Shown: positions 25,321 to 34,718, counted from the stretch's first letter. The stretch: 64,000 nt of DNA from Bacteroidota bacterium (GCA_016722565.1 JADKIU010000001.1:682001-746000), one strand, 5' to 3'. Notes: a model not told the origin generated them from the sequence alone. Made by a program: numbers and translations.

Positions 25321-25683
25321 ATGACTACAATAGTTATTTTGCTCTGCCTTGGCTTAGTTGCGGGTATGCTGAGCGGTATGGTGGGTATCGGAGGAGGAAT
25401 AGTAATTGTTCCTGCATTGGTATATTTTCTTGGATATTCACAACATCAGGCACAAGGAACGGTCTTGTTTATGTTTTTGTTGCCCATTGGAATTTTAGGT
25501 GTGTTTAATTATTATCAAGCCGGACACATCGAATGGAAAACAGCTTTCGTGATGGCAAGCACATTTGTAATTGGTAGTTATTTCGGTTCTAAAATTTCTA
25601 TTGCAATTGATCAAACAACATTGAAAAAAGTATTTGGAGTAATCATCTTGTTACTTTCTTTAAAAATGATTTTTGGTAAATAG
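25321..25683 (+). CDS. Half-size TauE/SafE (TSUP) family membrane protein
   Basis: The protein has 120 residues with four membrane helices. The start LVAGMLSGMVGIGGGIVIVPAL is the diagnostic glycine-rich signature of the sulfite exporter TauE/SafE family (DUF81). Typical members have about 250 residues with two such halves; only one is encoded here, so it would have to dimerise. No second half or frameshifted remnant follows, because the M20 gene starts at once. I chose the ATG at 25321, which puts the first helix at the N-terminus. It probably moves a sulfur-containing or organic anion, by family analogy only. Confidence 0.8.
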   Translation: MTTIVILLCLGLVAGMLSGMVGIGGGIVIVPALVYFLGYSQHQAQGTVLFMFLLPIGILGVFNYYQAGHIEWKTAFVMASTFVIGSYFGSKISIAIDQTTLKKVFGVIILLLSLKMIFGK

Positions 25684-25693
25684 CGTTATTGTT

Positions 25694-26836
25694 GTGAAAG
25701 AAAAGATAAAATCCCTTGCCAAATCATCCTTATCAGAGGTAATTTCTATACGAAGACATTTACATGCTCATCCTGAATTGTCGTTTGAGGAATACAATAC
25801 ATCCAATTATATTGCCTCCAAACTAAAAGAATACAACATTCCCTATAAACAAGGAATCGTAAAAACGGGTATTGTTGCTTTGATAGAAGGAAAGAATCCC
25901 ACAAAAAAGATTGTTGCTTTGCGTGGTGATATGGATGCACTTCCAATAGTTGAAAAAAACACCTGCGAGTATACATCTAAAAATGAAGGCGTGATGCATG
26001 CTTGTGGACATGATGTGCACAGTGCTTCGTTGTTAGGTGTTGCAAAAATATTGAATGAGTTAAAAGGTGAATTTGAAGGGACGGTTAAATTGATTTTTCA
26101 GCCCGGAGAAGAAAAATTACCCGGTGGTGCTTCACTAATGATTAAAGAAGGTGTTTTGGACAATCCAAAGCCTCACAATATGTTTGCCCAGCACGTTTTT
26201 CCGAGCATGGAAGTTGGAAAAGTGGGATTCCGCTCTGGAATGTACATGGCGAGTACAGATGAATTGTATCTCACTGTAAAAGGCAAAGGTGGACATGCTG
26301 CAATGTCAAACGAATACAATAATCCCTTGTTGATTGCTTCGGCAATCTTGCTTGAGCTTAATAAAGCATTTATGGTTGTTCCTCCTGCGTATTCTTTATT
26401 AGAAGGAGATAATGTTCATCCACCGACTGTTTTGGCATTTGGTAAAATAATTGGGAATGGTGCCACCAATGTGATTCCGGATGAAGTGAAAATTGAAGGA
26501 ACATTCAGAACCATGGATGAAAAGTGGAGAAAGTTAGCGCATATCAAAATGAAAACGATTGCCGAAGAGGTTGCAAAAAGCATGAACGGTATCTGTGAGT
26601 TTACCGTTGAGCACGGATATCCTTTTTTAGTAAATGATGCTGTAACGACAAAAAAAGCAATAGCAGCAGCGGAAGATTATTTAGGGCCCTCCTGTTTTTA
26701 TCGCTTAGGTACAGGAAATAAAGCAAAAGGAATCACCAGTGGTGTTCATACTGCTACCTTTGATATTGATGAGCAAGCGTTGGAGGTAGGTGTGGGATTG
26801 ATGGCGTGGTTGACTTTAAATGAGTTGAAAAATTGA
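25694..26836 (+). CDS. M20 family metallo-amidohydrolase
   Basis: The protein has about 380 residues. The metal and catalytic motifs of M20D aminoacylase/carboxypeptidases are present: RRHLHAHPELSFEE, LRGDMDALPI, HACGHDVHSA, FQPGEEKLPGGA, and GKGGHAAM at the start of the dimerisation lid. It should hydrolyse an N-acyl or amide bond of an amino-acid conjugate with two metal ions in the cytoplasm. The substrate cannot be told. A GTG at 25694 is the most family-like start; the frame is open to a TTG at 25673 that overlaps the previous gene. The stop overlaps the ATG of the following lipoprotein (TGATG), indicating coupling. Confidence 0.9.
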   Translation: MKEKIKSLAKSSLSEVISIRRHLHAHPELSFEEYNTSNYIASKLKEYNIPYKQGIVKTGIVALIEGKNPTKKIVALRGDMDALPIVEKNTCEYTSKNEGVMHACGHDVHSASLLGVAKILNELKGEFEGTVKLIFQPGEEKLPGGASLMIKEGVLDNPKPHNMFAQHVFPSMEVGKVGFRSGMYMASTDELYLTVKGKGGHAAMSNEYNNPLLIASAILLELNKAFMVVPPAYSLLEGDNVHPPTVLAFGKIIGNGATNVIPDEVKIEGTFRTMDEKWRKLAHIKMKTIAEEVAKSMNGICEFTVEHGYPFLVNDAVTTKKAIAAAEDYLGPSCFYRLGTGNKAKGITSGVHTATFDIDEQALEVGVGLMAWLTLNELKN

Positions 26837-27501
26837 TGAAAAAAATCAACTCACTTGTTTTGTTTATATTCTTGATTGCTATTCTGGTTTCTTCCTGCAA
26901 TACTTCTCTTAATATTATAAAAAGAAAATACCGTCCTGGTTATTCAGTTAATATCTCAATTGATAAGCACCAAAAACAAGCGATTAATAACGAGGAAAGA
27001 TTCGTAGAACCACAATTGGATTCTTTGGTTGAGAATAATAATTACGATGGACTAGTTGTGAGCACATCAAACACAGAAAGTATAATTTGTGATTACAAAT
27101 CTCCTAGCTTTATAATTGTTTGCGATACTCCTCCTAAGAATAAAATGGATGATCCTAATTGGTCTTTATATAAAGAAAAAAAACCAAACCCTAACCCCAA
27201 CGGAAGTTCAAAGTGGAAACAAATAGAACCATTTAATCTTGCAGCATTTTTAACATTATTAGTAGGGGTTATTGTATCCGCATTAATTCCAACAATAGCA
27301 GGCGGTCTCTTTTTTTTGATTCTTTTAATCGTGATAATATTGAGCATTATTTCACTGGCTAGAATTAAGAAAAACCCTAATAAGTATTCAAAATTCAGTA
27401 AGGTGTTTGATTGGGTTTTTGTTTCGATTGGACTCCTTTTGGCCACTTTTCTATTGTTAGCATTGTTGATAATAGGTGCCTCTGCTGGTGGCTTGATATA
27501 A
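26836..27501 (+). CDS. Putative lipoprotein with two C-terminal membrane helices
   Basis: The protein has 221 residues. The N-terminus KKINSLVLFIFLIAILVSSCN is a lipoprotein signal with the lipid cysteine in SSC. A variable soluble stretch follows, with a PNPNPNGSSKW linker. Two long hydrophobic helices (about 140-170 and 195-220) frame a basic loop RIKKNPNKYSKFSK. The tail resembles the DUF4190-type helix pair found behind many Bacteroidota lipoproteins. It overlaps the M20 stop codon and so is probably translated with it. No function can be assigned. Confidence 0.65.
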   Translation: MKKINSLVLFIFLIAILVSSCNTSLNIIKRKYRPGYSVNISIDKHQKQAINNEERFVEPQLDSLVENNNYDGLVVSTSNTESIICDYKSPSFIIVCDTPPKNKMDDPNWSLYKEKKPNPNPNGSSKWKQIEPFNLAAFLTLLVGVIVSALIPTIAGGLFFLILLIVIILSIISLARIKKNPNKYSKFSKVFDWVFVSIGLLLATFLLLALLIIGASAGGLI

Positions 27502-27588
27502 TTTTTTATTATGCTTCGGTTTTAAAGCAACCTCAGAAAACCAGTTTCATTTAGTCTATTTTCTTATTTTTAATAAAAAATTGTACCC

Positions 27589-28410
27589 ATGAAAAAGAAT
27601 ATTGTTTCAATTCTTCTTGCCTCTAATTTAATTGTTTTTGGAGCATTTTTATGTTCTTATAAATTTGAATCAAAGGTCGCAGAGCCACCAACAATTTATA
27701 TTGTTGAGTATTCGAAAGGAAGTTCGTGGGACACTAAAAAGGAGTTTGACGATCAAAAATATAGCAAGCACCATTCTGATTATTTACAGAGTTTAAGAAA
27801 GCAGGGCATTATTCAATTTGGGGCTCGGTATGCTGATAAAGGAATTGTTTTTATTGCTGCGATGGGTTTGGAAAACGCGAAACACATTGTGAATTCGGAT
27901 AGTGCTATCATCAATAAGATGTTTACAGTAAAAATTAACGAATTAAATGTGTTTTATGAATATAATTCAGAGAAGACATCCTCTTTAAAGGAAAAATCCG
28001 GAAAAGTAACAGGTATCGGTGGCGTATTTTTTAAAAGTAAAGATGCGAAGTCGTTAAATACTTGGTATTACGATAATTTAGGACTTGCCCCTAATGATTA
28101 TGGCTCGATGTTCGAGTGGCGTGATAGTGATGATAAAACAATTGCCTATACACAATGGAGTCCGTTTGCAAATAAAACGAAGTATTTTTTGCCATCAAAG
28201 AAAGACTTTATGATTAATTATCGTGTTGATGATTTGGAGCAGCTGCAAAAAAAATTAAAAGCAAATAATGTGGTTATTTTAGATACGATTGAGGCTTATG
28301 ATTATGGAAAATTCCTCCATATTCTCGATTGTGACAGTAATAAAGTAGAATTGTGGGAGCCTATTGATGGGTCTTTTACGAAGTTATATGAAGGAAAAAC
28401 CACAAAATAA
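27589..28410 (+). CDS. Secreted YciI-like and VOC (glyoxalase) domain fusion
   Basis: The protein has 273 residues with an N-terminal hydrophobic signal (IVSILLASNLIVFGAFLC). Residues of about 34-125 look like a YCII domain (IYIVEYSKGSSW...HHSDYLQSLRKQGIIQFGARY). Residues of about 135-262 form a vicinal-oxygen-chelate domain (VTGIGGVFFKSKDAKSLNTWYYDNLGL ... KFLHILDCDSNKVELWEP), with the terminal Glu-containing motif typical of metal-binding VOC halves. VOC proteins usually act as dimers or tandem halves. The pairing with YCII and the export signal is uncommon. A shared terminator follows. Confidence 0.75.
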   Translation: MKKNIVSILLASNLIVFGAFLCSYKFESKVAEPPTIYIVEYSKGSSWDTKKEFDDQKYSKHHSDYLQSLRKQGIIQFGARYADKGIVFIAAMGLENAKHIVNSDSAIINKMFTVKINELNVFYEYNSEKTSSLKEKSGKVTGIGGVFFKSKDAKSLNTWYYDNLGLAPNDYGSMFEWRDSDDKTIAYTQWSPFANKTKYFLPSKKDFMINYRVDDLEQLQKKLKANNVVILDTIEAYDYGKFLHILDCDSNKVELWEPIDGSFTKLYEGKTTK

Positions 28411-28411
28411 T

Positions 28412-28441
28412 AAAAAGCCTCTCAAAACTGAGAGGCTTTTT
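28412..28441. terminator. Bidirectional intrinsic terminator
   Basis: AAAAAGCCTCTCA (28412-28424) pairs perfectly with TGAGAGGCTTTTT (28429-28441). It lies between the convergent YciI-VOC and T9SS-cargo genes. Confidence 0.93.
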
Positions 28442-28459
28442 CATTGCAATTAAAATTAT

Positions 28460-29803
28460 TTATTTCGCAATAACAATATTTCTGTGAGTTGTTTTATTTT
28501 CGGATATAAATCTTACAATATAACTTCCATTAGCAATTTCGTTTAAGGAAATCACATCTTGGTTTACATTTTTAAATGATTTTGAAAGAATGAGTCTGCC
28601 TGTAATGTCAATAATGTCAATTTGTATATCAGCAGAGATGTTTCCTAAAGTAAAATTCAAAATATCATTAGCGGGGTTTGGCCCAATAGCTAATTGATTG
28701 AATTCATATTCATTGATTCCTGTAAAAGTAACTGGGCTGACGTTTGAATAGCTATACATATTCATTGTTCGTGATGGTTGGCATGGACTTGCTGGAATAA
28801 CTGAGACAGAATAGTAGTTCATTCCAGAAATTGCAGCTATATCAGTATATGAATTAAAGGATGCAGAAATAGAGTCGTATAATGTCATAGTGCTTGGTGA
28901 TGTCCCTCTAAATATATAATACGTTCCAAAACTAAATCCTGAATATGCACTCCAGCTTAATTGTGGATAACCAGTACTTGAACTGGTGGAAGTTAATAGG
29001 TGAATTGTTTTGTGAACATTTCCATAAGCGTAAGTTCCTAAACCACAACTGTCAGTTGTAGCAATTCTATATTTAAATGCTTGAATCATTGGATTTGAAA
29101 TGCTATCAACATATGCAGATGTGTCATTATTCATTACTGTTGCAATTGTGCTATATACACCCATCGTAGTGGTCTCTTTTTGTATTAAATACGGAGCTGT
29201 ATAAGTTGTATCCTTCTCCCAAATAATAATGTTTTGATTTAATAATAGGTCAGTTGTGACTTGACATATATTTTGAGTTGCTATAGGTTCAGGACAGGCA
29301 TATATTGTGTTTATGCAAGCATTGCCAGTTCCTCCAATTTGTGCCATATTAAAATACGCTGAGGAAGGGCCTCCAAAACTAAATCTACCAACCATAATTT
29401 TGTAATATTCACCAGGAAGTGCAGAAGAAATATTTATTATTTCTGTAAGCGATCCAGAAATACTACAATCAATTATTTGTGAGGAATCTAATCCACAATC
29501 AGTAGCTGCAGTAAGAGGCCCCCATGCTACAAAATCTAAATCGAGACCAGCTGTGATAGGACTTATTTCTAAGTCTATACTTCCAGGAGAGCAAACACCA
29601 ATATAAATCCAAGAAACATCATATCCACTATTTGAAAAGCACCCATAATCATTAGATAGGTCAGTATTTATTCCAGTCGCTGGAAGAGTATATGTGCTTG
29701 TTGTTCCCGATATAAAAGGGTATGGGGTTGAGCAAGTGTTTTGTGATGAGATATTGATAACAAGAGTTAGGAATAAAAAAATAAGTATGTATTGCTTTTT
29801 CAT
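28460..29803 (-). CDS. T9SS type A sorting domain-containing secreted protein
   Basis: The protein has 447 residues from the ATG at 29803. The signal peptide is KKQYILIFLFLTLVINISSQ. The N-terminal 150 residues, with several cysteines, resemble the PPC/CUB-like jelly-roll found in Bacteroidota cargo (WIYIGVCSPGSIDLEISP, DLDFVAWGP). Two fibronectin-III-like modules fill the middle (NIIIWEKDTTYTAPYLIQKE; PQLSWSAYSGFSFGTYYIFRG). The final 75 residues are a type A C-terminal domain (LAIGPNPANDILNFTLG, IIDITGRLILSK, LNEIANGSYIVRF). No enzyme motif was seen; the protein is probably a surface-binding or structural cargo. A plausible promoter lies upstream on the minus strand (CAA complement 29853-29855, then TAAATTTA 29825-29832). 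Confidence 0.85.
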   Translation of the reverse strand: MKKQYILIFLFLTLVINISSQNTCSTPYPFISGTTSTYTLPATGINTDLSNDYGCFSNSGYDVSWIYIGVCSPGSIDLEISPITAGLDLDFVAWGPLTAATDCGLDSSQIIDCSISGSLTEIINISSALPGEYYKIMVGRFSFGGPSSAYFNMAQIGGTGNACINTIYACPEPIATQNICQVTTDLLLNQNIIIWEKDTTYTAPYLIQKETTTMGVYSTIATVMNNDTSAYVDSISNPMIQAFKYRIATTDSCGLGTYAYGNVHKTIHLLTSTSSSTGYPQLSWSAYSGFSFGTYYIFRGTSPSTMTLYDSISASFNSYTDIAAISGMNYYSVSVIPASPCQPSRTMNMYSYSNVSPVTFTGINEYEFNQLAIGPNPANDILNFTLGNISADIQIDIIDITGRLILSKSFKNVNQDVISLNEIANGSYIVRFISENKTTHRNIVIAK

Positions 29804-29866
29804 GTGAGTAGGTTTTATCTCCAATAAATTTAAGCAAAACAGTTATTAAAAGCAAGGAGTTATGCA

Positions 29867-31264
29867 TCAAATTTTAATTTGTTTCCATTTTCCTTTTTTG
29901 AAATAATACCAAGCCATTATAGCAATCAAAACCTGTGCGGCAGGAATTGCAATAAAGGCACCGGTAGATTTCATGTCCAATCCTTTTGCTAAAAAATAAG
30001 CCAATGGAATTTGAAACACCCAAAAACATAAAATGTTGATGATGGTTGGTGTTTTTGTATCACCTGCTCCGTTTAATGATTGTGTCAAAACCATGGAAAG
30101 TCCATAAAAAATATACCCAGAGCCTAAGATTTGCAGCGATAAAACTCCGTAAGCAATAACCGATTCGTCTTTTGAAAAAATTCGAATAATTGGTTCAGAA
30201 AAGAAAAAGAATAACAGGGTAACAAATGCCATCAAATAGAAATTATATTTCATCGTAAGTTTTACACTTTGTTCAGCTCGATCAAATTTTTTCGCACCTA
30301 AGTTTTGCCCAACCAGTGTGGCTGCGGCATTGCTAAAACCCCAAGCAGGTAAAATGAAGAAGATGATATTTCTGAACGTAATCTGATATCCTGCCGAAGC
30401 ACTTGTGCCTCCTGTTTCAGCAACCAAGCGTGTAAGAACAATCCAGCTGCCACTGGCAATAATAAATTGAAATGTAGCTGACCAAGCGATGCTCAGAATC
30501 GATTTTACAATTTCACCATCGAAATTGAAATGTCTTTTATAAAATTGAATGGCTCCGCTTCCTTTAAATAGATGGTAACATTGATAAATAACCCCCATGC
30601 TTCTGCCAATTGTGGTTGCAATAGCGGCTCCTTTCAAGCCAAATAGCTGAATGAAAATAGGGCAGAGGATGATATTGATGATACTGGCAATCCATAAACT
30701 CCTCATTGCCATTGCTGCATTTCCGGCTCCTCTGAAAATACCATTTAAAAGGAATAGTAAAAAGATAGCAGCACTTCCGCCCAACATAATTTGCGCAAAT
30801 GTTGTTCCTTCGGCAATTACTTCAGCGCTCGCCCCCATTAGTTTTAAAATATTGCCGGCAAAAACAACTCCTGTGATGCTTGTAATGGTAATTAAGATGG
30901 CAGCAATGATTAATGATTGTGCACTTGCACGAGCAGCTGCTTCTGCGTCTTTAGCTCCAATTCTTCTGGCAACAATTGCAGCTGTACCGGTGCTTAATCC
31001 AATGGCAATGGAATAAATAATGGTGAGTACCGATTCGGTTAAGCCTACAGTTGCAATCGCGTTTTCGCCTAGTCGGCCTACAAAAAACATATCTACAACA
31101 GCAAACACACTTTCCAAACTTAGTTCTAGAATCATAGGAATCGCCAATAAAAAAACGGCTCTGCGAATACTTCCTTCCGTATAATCGCGAGGTGTTTCTT
31201 TTAAGGACTCCTTAAAAACAGAAATTATTTTTTGAAATAAATTCGTTTCGTTTAATGATGTCAT
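29867..31264 (-). CDS. MATE family efflux transporter
   Basis: The protein has about 465 residues and twelve predicted membrane helices in two homologous halves. It has family motifs such as IPMILELSLESVFAVVDMFFVGRLG, GLSTGTAAIVARRIGAKD and, in the second half, AWGFSNAAATLVGQNLGAKK. These are inner-membrane, cation-coupled multidrug/toxin exporters. I place the start at the ATG at 31264, because the alternative ATG at 31285 sits inside the T-run of the upstream terminator. It is a single gene on the minus strand, downstream of recQ but separated from it by that terminator. The substrate is unknown. Confidence 0.9.
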   Translation of the reverse strand: MTSLNETNLFQKIISVFKESLKETPRDYTEGSIRRAVFLLAIPMILELSLESVFAVVDMFFVGRLGENAIATVGLTESVLTIIYSIAIGLSTGTAAIVARRIGAKDAEAAARASAQSLIIAAILITITSITGVVFAGNILKLMGASAEVIAEGTTFAQIMLGGSAAIFLLFLLNGIFRGAGNAAMAMRSLWIASIINIILCPIFIQLFGLKGAAIATTIGRSMGVIYQCYHLFKGSGAIQFYKRHFNFDGEIVKSILSIAWSATFQFIIASGSWIVLTRLVAETGGTSASAGYQITFRNIIFFILPAWGFSNAAATLVGQNLGAKKFDRAEQSVKLTMKYNFYLMAFVTLLFFFFSEPIIRIFSKDESVIAYGVLSLQILGSGYIFYGLSMVLTQSLNGAGDTKTPTIINILCFWVFQIPLAYFLAKGLDMKSTGAFIAIPAAQVLIAIMAWYYFKKGKWKQIKI

Positions 31265-31285
31265 AGATGCTAATTGATTAAACAT

Positions 31286-31320
31286 AAAAAAACCGCCCTT
31301 ATTCCTAAGAGCGGTTTTTT
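31286..31320 (-). terminator. Intrinsic terminator after recQ
   Basis: AAAAAACCGC and GCGGTTTTTT arms (about 31286-31295 and 31311-31320), with an inner CTTA/TAAG stem, form a terminator for the leftward recQ transcript. Confidence 0.88.
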
Positions 31321-31335
31321 ACAAAAATGAAAAAT

Positions 31336-32148
31336 TTAATTTCCGAATTCGCTCATGAATTTAATTCGCATCAACCGAATTTCTTCTTCTGAATACTCAT
31401 CTTCACCCAATTCTTTTAATGCATCAGCGATAGAGTCGGAATTAGACTCTTTAAAGTATTCCATTGCTTCTTCTTGTTTGTCCTCATCCAAAATATCGTT
31501 AATATAATAGCTGATATTAACTTTAGTTCCTGAGTGAACAATACTTTCAATTTCAATAATCAAATCCGATAAACTCAATCCTTTGGCTTTGGCAACATCC
31601 TCTAAAGGTAGCTTTCTGTCAATGTTTTGTATGATGTATACTTTTAATCCAGATTTGTTAACGATGGATTTTACAACCATATCTAATGGACGTTCAATCT
31701 CATTTTCCTCCACATATTTGGAGATCAAATCAAGGAAAGGTTTGCCGAATTTTTGAGCTTTCCCTTGTCCTACTCCTGTAATATTTACCAATTCATCCAT
31801 TTTTATTGGATACTGAATGGCCATTTCTTCCAAAGAAACTTCTTGGAAAATAACGTACGGTGGTAATTTTAATTTATTCGCTGTTTGTTTTAAAAGATCT
31901 TTTAATGCAGAGAATAAAATTTCATCAGCACCTGATCCGCCTTTTCCTCCACCACCGGATGGTCCGTCTTCGTCATCACTTTCAGTTCCTTCATAATCGT
32001 GATCTTTGGTCACCATCATGCTATAAGGTTTGTCTAGAAACTTTTCTCCTTCTTTGGTTACTTTTAAAAGACCATAGTTTTCTACATCTTTAGAAAGTAA
32101 TCCGGAAACCAACGCCTTGGCGGAATATGGCATTCCAGTATTTTTCAT
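31336..32148 (-). CDS. recQ: RecQ helicase, C-terminal part (after frameshift)
   Basis: Homology to RecQ starts at ALVSGLLSKDVENYGLL (about 32115). The residues before it (KNTGMPYSAK) are an out-of-frame reading of WNAIFRQ. The part contains the end of the winged-helix RQC domain. A glycine-rich acidic linker follows (about 55-75), then an HRDC domain (LKDLLKQTANKLKLPPYVIFQE ... DELVNITGVGQGKAQKFG). The tail carries a second helical module common in Bacteroidota RecQ. It ends 15 bases before a terminator. Together with the upstream part it makes a normal RecQ of about 735 residues. See the frameshift finding. Confidence 0.85.
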   Translation of the reverse strand: MKNTGMPYSAKALVSGLLSKDVENYGLLKVTKEGEKFLDKPYSMMVTKDHDYEGTESDDEDGPSGGGGKGGSGADEILFSALKDLLKQTANKLKLPPYVIFQEVSLEEMAIQYPIKMDELVNITGVGQGKAQKFGKPFLDLISKYVEENEIERPLDMVVKSIVNKSGLKVYIIQNIDRKLPLEDVAKAKGLSLSDLIIEIESIVHSGTKVNISYYINDILDEDKQEEAMEYFKESNSDSIADALKELGEDEYSEEEIRLMRIKFMSEFGN

Positions 32149-33544
32149 TTTTGTCGTCTTCCGTTCCTTTTCCGAAACACTCTAATTCATTGTGTTTGTA
32201 GGATTTTACGGTAGAAGTAATGTTTCCTAATAAAACATTGATGACATCTTTGGTTTTAAATTTTTCTTTTACATCGGTAACGGCTTCTATTGCTAAAGCA
32301 ATGTCATCCATTCCATCAAACTTTTGTTTTGGGTTGCGACAATTATCGCACATGCCACCGCATCCTGCTTCGTCAAATTCTTCACCGAAATAATGCAATA
32401 AGAATTTTCTTCTGCAGCTGGATGTTTCAGCGTATGAAACGGTTTCTGCCAATAATTGTTTCCCAATTTCTTGTTCAGCAACCGGCTTGCCTTTCATGAA
32501 TTTTTCCAACTTCACAATATCATCGTGACTGTAAAAAGTAATGCAATTTCCTTCACCACCATCACGTCCACCGCGACCAGTTTCTTGATAATACCCTTCT
32601 AATGATTTTGGAATATCATGGTGAATAACAAAACGAACATCCGGTTTGTCAATTCCCATTCCGAATGCAATGGTAGCAACAATCACATCAATGTCTTCCA
32701 TTAAGAAAGCATCTTGCGTTTTAGCACGTTCTTTTGCTTCTAATCCTGCATGGTAGGGCAATGCTTTGATTCCGTTTACTTGTAAGGTTTGAGCAAGCTC
32801 TTCTACTTTCTTACGACTTAAACAATATACAATTCCGGATTTACCTTGTTGACTTTTTACATACTTGATTACCTCTTTAATCACATTCACTTTCGGACGC
32901 ACTTCATAATATAAGTTCGAGCGGTTGAAAGATGATTTAAAAAGATTGGCACTGCTCATGCCTAAATTTTTCTGAATGTCTTGCTGAACTTTTGGCGTTG
33001 CAGTTGCTGTTAAGGCAATGATTGGTACTTTGCCAATTTGTTCAATAATTGGGCGCAGTCTTCTGTATTCAGGTCTGAAATCATGTCCCCATTCTGAAAT
33101 ACAATGAGCTTCATCAATGGCGAAAAAAGAGATTTTTATTTCATTGAAAAATGCAATGTTGTCTTCTTTTGTTAAGCTTTCCGGTGCAACGTATAATAAT
33201 TTTGTTTTGCCATCAGTGATATCCTTTTTCACTTTAGTAATTTCCGCTTTTGTAAGCGAAGAATTTAAAAAGTGAGCAATCCCTTCTTCGTTCCCAAAGT
33301 TACGAAGTGCATCTACTTGATTCTTCATTAATGCAATAAGTGGGGAGATAATTATTGCTGTGCCTTCACTAACCAGTGCAGGTAATTGATAGCATAATGA
33401 CTTGCCACCACCTGTTGGCATAATAACAAATGTGTCTTTCCCTTCTAATAAACTTCCAATTATCGCTTCTTGTTGTCCTTTGAATTTTTTAAATCCAAAA
33501 TATTTTTGCAAACATTCCGAAAGCGATGTTTCTACATCGAGCAT
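32090..33544 (-). CDS. recQ: ATP-dependent DNA helicase RecQ, N-terminal part (before frameshift)
   Basis: The start is the ATG at 33544 (MLDVETSLSECLQKYFGF). Helicase motifs are all present: the GQQEAI Q-region motif, Walker A MPTGGGKSLCYQLPA, the DEAH box FAIDEAHCISEWGHDFRPEY, LTATATP, and motif VI ETGRGGRDG. The RecQ-Ct zinc cysteines are in SSCRRKFLLHYFGE...CGGMCDNC. The frame then runs through WNAIFRQ and breaks: one extra G (CC on the plus strand at 32115-32116) turns the RQC domain into GVGFRITF and a stop. RecQ unwinds 3'-5' and acts in recombination repair. The gene is divergent from kdsD, a neighbour pair I recall in other Bacteroidota. Confidence 0.93.
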   Translation of the reverse strand: MLDVETSLSECLQKYFGFKKFKGQQEAIIGSLLEGKDTFVIMPTGGGKSLCYQLPALVSEGTAIIISPLIALMKNQVDALRNFGNEEGIAHFLNSSLTKAEITKVKKDITDGKTKLLYVAPESLTKEDNIAFFNEIKISFFAIDEAHCISEWGHDFRPEYRRLRPIIEQIGKVPIIALTATATPKVQQDIQKNLGMSSANLFKSSFNRSNLYYEVRPKVNVIKEVIKYVKSQQGKSGIVYCLSRKKVEELAQTLQVNGIKALPYHAGLEAKERAKTQDAFLMEDIDVIVATIAFGMGIDKPDVRFVIHHDIPKSLEGYYQETGRGGRDGGEGNCITFYSHDDIVKLEKFMKGKPVAEQEIGKQLLAETVSYAETSSCRRKFLLHYFGEEFDEAGCGGMCDNCRNPKQKFDGMDDIALAIEAVTDVKEKFKTKDVINVLLGNITSTVKSYKHNELECFGKGTEDDKNEKYWNAIFRQGVGFRITF

Positions 33545-33712
33545 TTTCAATTCTTTGTTTTTTAATTAATGTTTATGTTAAGATTATCTTTAAAATGTAC
33601 TATTTTTATACCTTTAATTATCGAACGAATAAATATTCGATTCCATGATTTCTAATGTAAATATATAATAAAAAATTGTTACACAGACAAACATTTCTCT
33701 ACTTTATTTTAA

Positions 33713-34693
33713 ATGTCCTACGAAGTGAATAAATCCATCGATAAAATAAAAGAACTAGCTATAAGTACCTTAAATATTGAGGCCGACTCGGTTCGAAACT
33801 TGCAGAATTTCATCAATAACGACTTTGTAGCCACGGTAAAGCTTATTTATGAATCGAAGGGACGTGTTGTGGTGACCGGCATCGGAAAGAGTGCGATAAT
33901 TGCTCAAAAAATGGTAGCAACCATGAACTCAACGGGTACTCCGTCCATTTTTATGCATGCAGCAGATGCCATTCATGGAGATTTAGGAACAATTCAAAAA
34001 GAAGATGTTGTGATTTGTATTTCTAAGAGTGGAAATACACCTGAAATAAAAGTGTTGGTGCCCTTATTAAAAACGGGTGGAAATAAATTAATCGGCTTGG
34101 TTGGGAATGTAGATTCTTATTTAGCAAAACAATCGGATTACGTTTTGAACTCAACGGTTGAAAAAGAAGCCTGCCCAAATAATCTGGCTCCAACGTCCAG
34201 TACAACAGCTCAACTAGCAATGGGTGATGCTTTGGCTGTTTGCCTGTTGGATTGCCGAGATTTTACCAGCAGCGATTTTGCAAAATATCATCCCGGTGGT
34301 GCTCTTGGAAAAAAATTGTATTTAAAGGTAGGTGATATTGCGACTCAAAATCAAAAACCAATTGTGAAACCGGACGATTCCATAAAATCTGTTATCATGG
34401 AGATTTCTTCCAAACGTTTGGGAGCTACTGCAGTAGTAGAAAATGGAAATTTAGTAGGCGTGATTACTGACGGAGATTTAAGGCGAATGCTCGAAAAAAC
34501 GGATGCAATTAATTCATTAAGAGCAGCTGATATCATGAATAAAACTCCGAAACAAATAGAAGCAGAAGAGTTGGCGGTGAATGCAATGCAGTTATTAGAG
34601 AAATTTAATATCACACAATTGATTGTGACAGATAACGGCAAATATCATGGTTTTGTGCATTTACATGATTTGTTGAAAGAAGGCATTATTTAA
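33713..34693 (+). CDS. kdsD: Arabinose-5-phosphate isomerase (KpsF/GutQ family)
   Basis: The protein has 326 residues, normal for the family. A SIS sugar-isomerase domain occupies about residues 35-180 (VVVTGIGKSAIIAQKMVATMNSTG, FMHAADAIHGDLG, ISKSGNTPEI, APTSSTTAQLAMGDALA). Two CBS domains follow in about 205-326 (TDGDLRRML). The enzyme converts ribulose-5-phosphate to arabinose-5-phosphate, the first step toward Kdo for lipopolysaccharide. In this window it agrees with the presence of lptB. It is divergent from recQ, and the start codon follows an AT-rich 160-base gap. The GT2 gene begins 25 bases downstream, so transcription may continue into the glycan block. Confidence 0.95.
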   Translation: MSYEVNKSIDKIKELAISTLNIEADSVRNLQNFINNDFVATVKLIYESKGRVVVTGIGKSAIIAQKMVATMNSTGTPSIFMHAADAIHGDLGTIQKEDVVICISKSGNTPEIKVLVPLLKTGGNKLIGLVGNVDSYLAKQSDYVLNSTVEKEACPNNLAPTSSTTAQLAMGDALAVCLLDCRDFTSSDFAKYHPGGALGKKLYLKVGDIATQNQKPIVKPDDSIKSVIMEISSKRLGATAVVENGNLVGVITDGDLRRMLEKTDAINSLRAADIMNKTPKQIEAEELAVNAMQLLEKFNITQLIVTDNGKYHGFVHLHDLLKEGII

Positions 34694-34718
34694 ACGTAGT
34701 TCAAATCTTAAACTACTA

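Noticed and set aside
33627..33640. Small palindrome CGAATA-AA-TATTCG between recQ and kdsD
   Set aside because: The arms are only 6 bp in a very AT-rich gap; this is too weak to call an operator.
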